Position numbers and translations under genes: made by a program. Shown one piece after another: positions 59,108-64,000 of a DNA stretch of 64,000 nt. Below the pieces are notes generated by a model that did no database searches, had not been told where the DNA came from, and saw only the letters and a list, made by a program, of their open reading frames with translations. The stretch's first letter is position 1. The number at the start of each line of letters is the position of its first letter. The stretch is from Iodobacter sp025352645 (GTDB lineage Bacteria; Pseudomonadota; Gammaproteobacteria; Burkholderiales; Chitinibacteraceae). Location: NCBI RefSeq assembly GCF_033446605.1, contig NZ_JAWQUO010000003.1, positions 62,001 to 126,000 of the forward strand, given 5' to 3'.

Positions 59108-60715
59108 ATGTTTGAATCGTATCAAAGCCAAGCTGCTGAGAAGATCAGTAACTGGTCTTTAGAAGAAAAAGTCGGTCAATTATTTATTTTGGCTTTTCCA
59201 GGCAAAGACGCAGAAGCGGCTCGTTCTTTGATTGAGCGTTATAACTTGGGTGGCTGTTATCTTAGCCAAGATAATGCCAGCACCTTTGCAGAAGCGCAGC
59301 AACTAACCCGTGCTATGACGGCGATTGTGAATCAGCGAGTAGATTCCGTGCCAATGCTGCTGGGCGTGGATCAGGAAGGTGCTTGGAGCGTACTCACCCC
59401 TGAGTCTTCCACTGGGCCAGGTAATTTGGCACTTGGCTCGGCAGATAATCCTGCGCTAACGGCGCAGATGTATAGCGTGTTTGGGCTAGAAATGCGCTCG
59501 GCAGGTTTTAATTGTGTGCTTGGCCCTTGTGCTGACGTCAATTTGCAACCTAATTCCCCCATTATTGATACCCGTGCCTTTGGTGAAATACCTGCCGAGG
59601 TGGCGATCCAAGTTGGCGCTGCCGTACACGGTGCGCACGATGGTGGCATTGTGGTGTGTGCCAAGCATTTTCCAGGGCACGGCGATACCACGGGCGATAC
59701 GCACCGCGAAATTCCCGTGGTGGATAAATCGCTGGCCACTTTGCTGATCGAAGATTTGGCGCCCTTTAAGGCGGCGATTGATGCGCGTGTAGAGCTGATG
59801 ATGACCTCACATATCTGCTATCCACAAATTGATCCTGAATATCCAGCCACATTATCCCGAGCTATCTTGCAGGGCGTATTGCGCGATACGCTGGGCTTTA
59901 AAGGCATTGTGATTTCCGACAGCATGAATATGGGCGCGATTCGCCGGAATTTCCCGCCAGTAGAAGCGGCGATTATTGCGTTTAAAGCAGGTATCGACAT
60001 GATGATGCTCTCTGAAGAGCATTACGATCACAACGATAATTACCTTGAAAACCAGTTGGCCATGATCGGTGCAATTGTAAGCGCAGTGGAAGATGGCCGC
60101 ATGCCCGAGGCGGATCTAAATAAAATCGTTGAGCGAGTTGTGGCCTTTAAGCTGGCAAGGCTTACAACGATGCCGATGTATCAAGAAATCAATATCGCCG
60201 CCAATCGTAAAGTAGAGCAAGCCGCGGCCGAGGCCGCCGTCAAAATCCTTAGCGATAGCGCCCACAATCTACCGATTCAAGCGGGCAAAGAGGTGTTTGT
60301 GGTGCAAACCACGCCGCTGGCTGATTACGCCAATTTGGTGAACCCACGCGGCATTGGCCCCAATCAAGCAGTGCCTGCCTTTGATTACTTTGCTGCCGAA
60401 CTAAGCCAAGGCGTTGCCAGTGAGCAACTCAATATTTTGAATCATCAAGAAGCACAAGCTTGGCTGGCCAGTGTGGAGGTGCAGCCACAGCAAGTGGTGC
60501 TGGCGGTAATCGAAAATTATCCATTACCCGGCGAAGACTTTAAACAAGTGGCCTCCAAAGCGCTACTGGCCCAATTGGCAGAGAAATTTGGCGCGCAATT
60601 GGTGGTGATTGGTTTAAGAAACGCCTATGAAGCCGTGCCAGAATTAGCCAGCCATTTGTGCAGCTACGGTAGCCGTGAATGCAGCGCCAGGGCCGCGGCT
60701 CAGCTTTGTCTTTAA
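59108..60715 (+). CDS. GH3 beta-N-acetylhexosaminidase-like enzyme
   Basis: The 535-residue protein has a GH3 TIM barrel (about 1-350) with CAKHFPGHGDTTGDTHREIP, the KHFPGHG...D-T-H signature of the NagZ branch, in which Asp197 and His199 form the acid/base dyad, and nucleophile Asp271 in ISDSMNMGAI. A C-terminal alpha/beta domain (about 380-535) makes it longer than cytoplasmic NagZ (about 340). There is no signal peptide from ATG 59108 (GGAG RBS 6 bases before); upstream in-frame codons are not used. It likely acts in the cytoplasm on GlcNAc-containing sugars, perhaps those imported by the adjacent transporter. Phosphorylase activity, known for some GH3 relatives, is possible. Confidence 0.87.
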   Translation: MFESYQSQAAEKISNWSLEEKVGQLFILAFPGKDAEAARSLIERYNLGGCYLSQDNASTFAEAQQLTRAMTAIVNQRVDSVPMLLGVDQEGAWSVLTPESSTGPGNLALGSADNPALTAQMYSVFGLEMRSAGFNCVLGPCADVNLQPNSPIIDTRAFGEIPAEVAIQVGAAVHGAHDGGIVVCAKHFPGHGDTTGDTHREIPVVDKSLATLLIEDLAPFKAAIDARVELMMTSHICYPQIDPEYPATLSRAILQGVLRDTLGFKGIVISDSMNMGAIRRNFPPVEAAIIAFKAGIDMMMLSEEHYDHNDNYLENQLAMIGAIVSAVEDGRMPEADLNKIVERVVAFKLARLTTMPMYQEINIAANRKVEQAAAEAAVKILSDSAHNLPIQAGKEVFVVQTTPLADYANLVNPRGIGPNQAVPAFDYFAAELSQGVASEQLNILNHQEAQAWLASVEVQPQQVVLAVIENYPLPGEDFKQVASKALLAQLAEKFGAQLVVIGLRNAYEAVPELASHLCSYGSRECSARAAAQLCL

Positions 60716-60725
60716 GAGCTAACTT

Positions 60726-60765
60726 AGCAGATGAATATAGCGTGATTTGGCCATATTCATCTGCT
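60726..60765 (+). other. Long hairpin after the GH3 gene
   Basis: AGCAGATGAATAT (60726-60738) and ATATTCATCTGCT (60753-60765) form a perfect 13-bp stem 10 bases after the stop. It is followed by GGGGG, not T residues, so it is a possible mRNA-end stabiliser rather than a typical terminator. Confidence 0.6.
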
Positions 60766-60915
60766 GGGGGTGTTGTTGATTGTAGAATTTTTTAGGTCAT
60801 TCTTATCGGGAGGTGTAGCAGTGAAATAGGCTAAGTATTAGAGCAAATTGAATTTTTCATATAAATAAAAGTTTGTGCTTTTTATAGCATTTACCTTAAA
60901 CAACCTGAGAGACAA

Positions 60916-63117
60916 ATGAAAATGAAATGCCGCTTAACCATATTAGCTTCTTTATTAGTTTCTGTACCAATGATTGCGGCTGCCGCGCCTGCAACCACTA
61001 AAGGGTCTTTTCAAAATTTCCTTGATAATATGCGCGCTTTTGAATCGGGTATTGATCCGGCTAAAGCTGATTTTTATAAGCAAAACTTTAACTCACCTAT
61101 TTTACGTTACGCCAAAGTAGTTACACCTGGCGTGCCAGTCCGTGATCCAGCAACGGGTAGTTTGATTATTGAAGCAACAACGGTAAATCAGTATTTCACC
61201 AAGCTTGGTTTAAATACTATTTACAATCAAAATGCCACTGATCAAGCTGCCATGTTTAAAACCATGCAATATAGCTCGTTAAATGCATGGGGTTTTATTG
61301 GTTATCAGCTTGGTGAAGCATTAATGATTGATACCGGCTATTACACCCCGGTGAAATATGTTTCTGCCACAGAAAATCTAGATAAATTTTATATTTTTGC
61401 GCCTGATTCAACATGGGCCAATGGCGTAACTGAAGCCACGATTGAAATCCCTGGCTCTGGCGGTAATAAAGTTCGCGGTACGCACAATAATCGCTGGGAT
61501 GGTACTTTCTCTGGCAGAAATGGCGTAAATAGCTTTGCTGATTTAAAAATCCCAGCAAAACAAGAATACGTTATCCGCGATGCCATGCGCTTTAATTACG
61601 GTGTGATGTCAGAAAAACTGGCGGCTGCCAATATGACTTGGGCACAGGCTTTAGCTAAAACTTGGCCGGGTAAAGACGAGCAGGGTAATCCGATCACCAT
61701 TAAAGCGACCATGTCTGGTTTATTGGCAGCGGCCCATTTGGGCGGTGCTTGGGGTGCCGCTGATTTATTGATTACCAATAAAGTGGCTTGCGATGAGCAA
61801 GGCACTTGCGTGACTACGTATATCGATAAATTTGGTAATTACGATACGCTGATTGATACCCCAAGTGATGACATCATCAGCGGTGGCCCGCTAGATGAAG
61901 TGTTGTCTGCAGGTTTGGGAAATGACACCGTTTATACTGGTGGCGGCAAAAATACAATTTATCTGAGCCAGTACCCTAATGGCACCACCACAGTGAAAGA
62001 CTTTGTGGTTGGCAACGATAAGATTGTGCTGCGTAACTGGACAGGCTCTAATCCGCTGGCAAATCTAGCCGTTACAGATAGCGCAGGCGGCGCATTATTG
62101 CAATTTGCTGGTCAGTCTGTATTGCTTGAAAAAGTAAGTGCTGCAGTTGTAAAAGCAAATCCTGCTGCGGTGATTGCTGTATCTACCGTGTATAAATTAG
62201 CATGGTCGGGCAAGCAAACTGCAACGGGCTTTAACCCTGCTCTAGATCAAATCCAAGGCACGGCAGGTTTGGGCTTTAAGCACCTAAAAATATTCCAAGA
62301 CAATGGCAGCCTGTTTGTGGGTACACAAGCTGCTGACGGTGGGATTTATTCTTGGATTGAGTTGCCAGGTGTAACGCGTGCTCAAGTTAGTGCAGATATG
62401 TTTACTAATATGGCAGGTAGTTACGCTGGGTTGGAATACACAGTGCTGCTTAATCCAACCACTTGGGGCTGGGGCAAGGCAAAGAGCGTGGATTACTTTA
62501 AGGCTGCAAATACCACGGTTAATTTAGCTGCATTTGCTTACAATTTTAGTGCCTTAGCTTTGAAACAAGAGGGCGCTGATGTTGTACTGACGTTAAATCC
62601 AGCTTCCAATGGTGGTGACACTAAGGCGTTGCGTTTACTCAATACTAAAATCTCTGATTTGTCCGCCAAGAACTTCTACGGTGTAACTGGCAATTACAGC
62701 GATATAAAGATTGATGATCCATCGACTGCGGTTTATTTCCCTGTTACTGCATCTGCAGGTACAGGCGGCACGATTGCTCCATCTGGTGTGGTGCAAGTGC
62801 GTGAAAAAACCAATCAAGTTTTCACTATCACACCTAATGCTAACTTTAAAATCAAGAGCATTACGGTAGATGGCGTGGCACAAGCGATCAGCAGCAGTTT
62901 TACCCTGAGCAATGTGACTAAGGCTCAATCCGTTGCTGTAAGTTTTGAGGCGGGTAGCTCAAACACTTGCGCTGCTGCTGCATGGTCTGCCACTCAGGTG
63001 TATGCATCCACCACTAAGGTTTCATACAAGGGCTTTGAATACACCAATAAATGGTGGACTCAAGGTAATCAGCCTGATGTGAGCGATGTTTGGACTAAGG
63101 GTGCTGCTTGCCAGTAA
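60916..63117 (+). CDS. Secreted lysozyme-like/RTX/chitin-binding protein
   Basis: The 733-residue protein has a signal peptide (about 1-23, ending AAAA). Residues about 30-310 resemble lysozyme-fold peptidoglycan/chitin hydrolases: NMRAFESGIDP with candidate catalytic Glu43, GFIGYQLGEALMIDTGYY (126-143) and GLLAAAHLGGAWGAADLL (268-285). Residues about 315-350 look like calcium-binding RTX sequence (SAGLGNDTVYTGGGKNT). A beta-rich middle and an InlB-like repeat (about 615-680) follow, and the C-terminus is a type 3 chitin-binding domain (CAAAAWSATQVYASTTKVSYKGFEYTNKWWTQGNQPD). It probably binds and may cleave chitin or cell walls; activity is inferred only. Confidence 0.75.
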   Translation: MKMKCRLTILASLLVSVPMIAAAAPATTKGSFQNFLDNMRAFESGIDPAKADFYKQNFNSPILRYAKVVTPGVPVRDPATGSLIIEATTVNQYFTKLGLNTIYNQNATDQAAMFKTMQYSSLNAWGFIGYQLGEALMIDTGYYTPVKYVSATENLDKFYIFAPDSTWANGVTEATIEIPGSGGNKVRGTHNNRWDGTFSGRNGVNSFADLKIPAKQEYVIRDAMRFNYGVMSEKLAAANMTWAQALAKTWPGKDEQGNPITIKATMSGLLAAAHLGGAWGAADLLITNKVACDEQGTCVTTYIDKFGNYDTLIDTPSDDIISGGPLDEVLSAGLGNDTVYTGGGKNTIYLSQYPNGTTTVKDFVVGNDKIVLRNWTGSNPLANLAVTDSAGGALLQFAGQSVLLEKVSAAVVKANPAAVIAVSTVYKLAWSGKQTATGFNPALDQIQGTAGLGFKHLKIFQDNGSLFVGTQAADGGIYSWIELPGVTRAQVSADMFTNMAGSYAGLEYTVLLNPTTWGWGKAKSVDYFKAANTTVNLAAFAYNFSALALKQEGADVVLTLNPASNGGDTKALRLLNTKISDLSAKNFYGVTGNYSDIKIDDPSTAVYFPVTASAGTGGTIAPSGVVQVREKTNQVFTITPNANFKIKSITVDGVAQAISSSFTLSNVTKAQSVAVSFEAGSSNTCAAAAWSATQVYASTTKVSYKGFEYTNKWWTQGNQPDVSDVWTKGAACQ

Positions 63118-63136
63118 TTTTGTAGTGGTATGAGAA

Positions 63137-63162
63137 AGCCCTGCTTTTAGCAGGGCTTTTTT
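63137..63162. terminator. Terminator between convergent genes
   Basis: Stem AGCCCTGC (63137-63144) / GCAGGGCT (63150-63157), loop TTTTA, then T5. Its leading A residues are few, so it mainly serves the plus-strand gene. Confidence 0.85.
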
Positions 63163-63172
63163 GCGTTTATGC

Positions 63173-63955
63173 TTAACTGGATAAGCTGATTAGGTAATTA
63201 CGCAGATTAATACCTTTGTTGGTAATCCCTAATTTGCTTCTTAGGCTATTGCGGTGGTTTTCAACTGTTTTAGAGGCCACGCTTAAGCTTTGCGCGATTT
63301 CTTTGGTAGACATGCCAACCTTAATAAACTTAGCCACTTGCACTTCAGAAGGCGTGAGCAGGGCGTATAGGCTGCTATCAATCTCGCCATTGTCATTGAT
63401 TGCCGATGCCACAATCCCTTCGATTAAATCGAGGCACATAATTAAAATAGGATCAGAAATAGTGGCTTTCACTTGGCGGATTTGCGGCAAGTGTTGGCTG
63501 CGGATGCGCTCTAATACCTCATCAATTTCGCCACTATCTTGCCATTCTCGGAATTCGGTTAGCGTTTCGGTCAGGCTATAGAATTTAGCAAAATCTGGGT
63601 TTGGATAGTGGCTATCGTTTTCTTCTTCGATTGATCCTACTTCGATCTGCCACAGATTTTGCTGCACCCTAAATAAATGCAGTTTTAAATCACGATTAAA
63701 AAATTTCCAACCATCCGAGCCACTGACGGAGGTTTTAATCAGCGCTTTAATGGCCGCCAGATTATCGGTGCCAATTAAAAAGCTGAAATGATCGAGTTGG
63801 GTGGCGGTTTCGTGTGAAGGATAATTGTGATCTAAGATTTCGCCCGAGCTAAAAAAGCTAATCACAAAAATATTGCGATAGGCGAGCACGTATTGAAATG
63901 AGCTAATCTTCATTTCAAGTTGTTCGATCAGTTGCTGGGTTTGCTCGGTGCTCAT
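63173..63955 (-). CDS. LuxR-family transcriptional regulator with unassigned N-terminal domain
   Basis: The 260-residue protein has a C-terminal LuxR-type HTH (about 196-258; LTPSEVQVAKFIKVGMSTKEIAQSLSVASKTVENHRNSLRSKLGI). The N-terminal 190 residues do not show receiver motifs or an obvious autoinducer-binding pattern; they could be a PAS-like sensor (SFQYVLAYRNIFVISFFSSGEIL). It is convergent with the chitin-binding protein gene, so it may or may not control it. The start ATG at 63955 has only a weak RBS, but no better one follows nearby. Confidence 0.88.
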   Translation of the reverse strand: MSTEQTQQLIEQLEMKISSFQYVLAYRNIFVISFFSSGEILDHNYPSHETATQLDHFSFLIGTDNLAAIKALIKTSVSGSDGWKFFNRDLKLHLFRVQQNLWQIEVGSIEEENDSHYPNPDFAKFYSLTETLTEFREWQDSGEIDEVLERIRSQHLPQIRQVKATISDPILIMCLDLIEGIVASAINDNGEIDSSLYALLTPSEVQVAKFIKVGMSTKEIAQSLSVASKTVENHRNSLRSKLGITNKGINLRNYLISLSS

Positions 63956-64000
63956 TAATCTGCTTATGGGCGGTTTGAGTCCGCTGTTTTATTAAGGGGA

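Overview
The window reads as chromosome of a betaproteobacterium, most likely order Neisseriales (Chromobacteriaceae/Chitinibacteraceae relatives such as Iodobacter or Chromobacterium). This rests on gene order (hemC-hemD-hemX-hemY beside a FimV/TspA-like gene, polA next to a DUF2782 gene and thrB, and a his-hinT-tatABC cluster) and on protein resemblance recalled from family knowledge; no search was run. No rRNA, tRNA, CRISPR array, prophage or complete insertion sequence was seen. Short inverted-repeat elements sit in many intergenic gaps.

Layout. 1-4.1 kb: 3' part of an iron-trafficking gene, ppk1, sixA and a 54-residue ORF. 4.1-13.3 kb (minus strand): hemC, hemD, hemX, hemY, the FimV-like gene and polA. 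13.5-16.4 kb: DUF2782 protein, thrB and an FAD-linked oxidase. 16.5-33.4 kb: a complete Lap-type biofilm adhesion locus. It holds the type I secretion ATPase and adaptor (lapB, lapC), a LuxR-type regulator with a degenerate receiver, a 2490-residue adhesin with nine nearly identical 118-residue repeats plus VWA, PA14 and RTX parts, the c-di-GMP receptor lapD, the periplasmic protease lapG and the TolC-like lapE. 33.6-34.9 kb: two translationally coupled genes, a small MCP-hairpin protein and an ODP-like diiron protein, a probable oxygen-sensing chemotaxis module. 35-41.3 kb: a parvulin isomerase and a molybdenum-cofactor cluster (moaA, mobB, moeA, moaD, moaE and a mobA-moaC fusion) with an inserted carbonic anhydrase. 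41.6-44 kb: SirB-like, pseudouridine synthase, MliC-like and TlyA-like genes. 44-52.9 kb (minus strand): hisB-hisH-hisA-hisF-hisI-hisE-hinT-tatA-tatB-tatC and a PglL-like O-oligosaccharyltransferase, with three uncharacterised genes interspersed and a decayed hisB fragment upstream. 53.3-60.7 kb: sugar uptake, with an orphan MalE-like binding protein, a CUT2 (ribose-type) ABC transporter and a GH3 N-acetylhexosaminidase-like enzyme. 60.9-64 kb: a secreted protein with a lysozyme-like N-terminus, an RTX-like segment and a C-terminal chitin-binding domain, facing a LuxR-type regulator.

How the parts fit together. In the Lap locus LapB, LapC and LapE would export the adhesin. Its N-terminal retention module would hold it in the outer membrane, and LapG would release it by cutting at a TAAG site that is visible in the linker, unless LapD bound to c-di-GMP sequesters LapG. 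The sugar transporter, GH3 enzyme and chitin-binding protein together suggest use of amino sugars or chitin. The most unusual items are the MCP-hairpin/ODP pair, the NTF2-like extension on LapE, the MobA-MoaC fusion, the lysozyme-like/RTX/chitin-binding protein, the helically phased CACCTA repeats before the sugar-binding protein gene, and the family of about 160-bp MITE-like elements.
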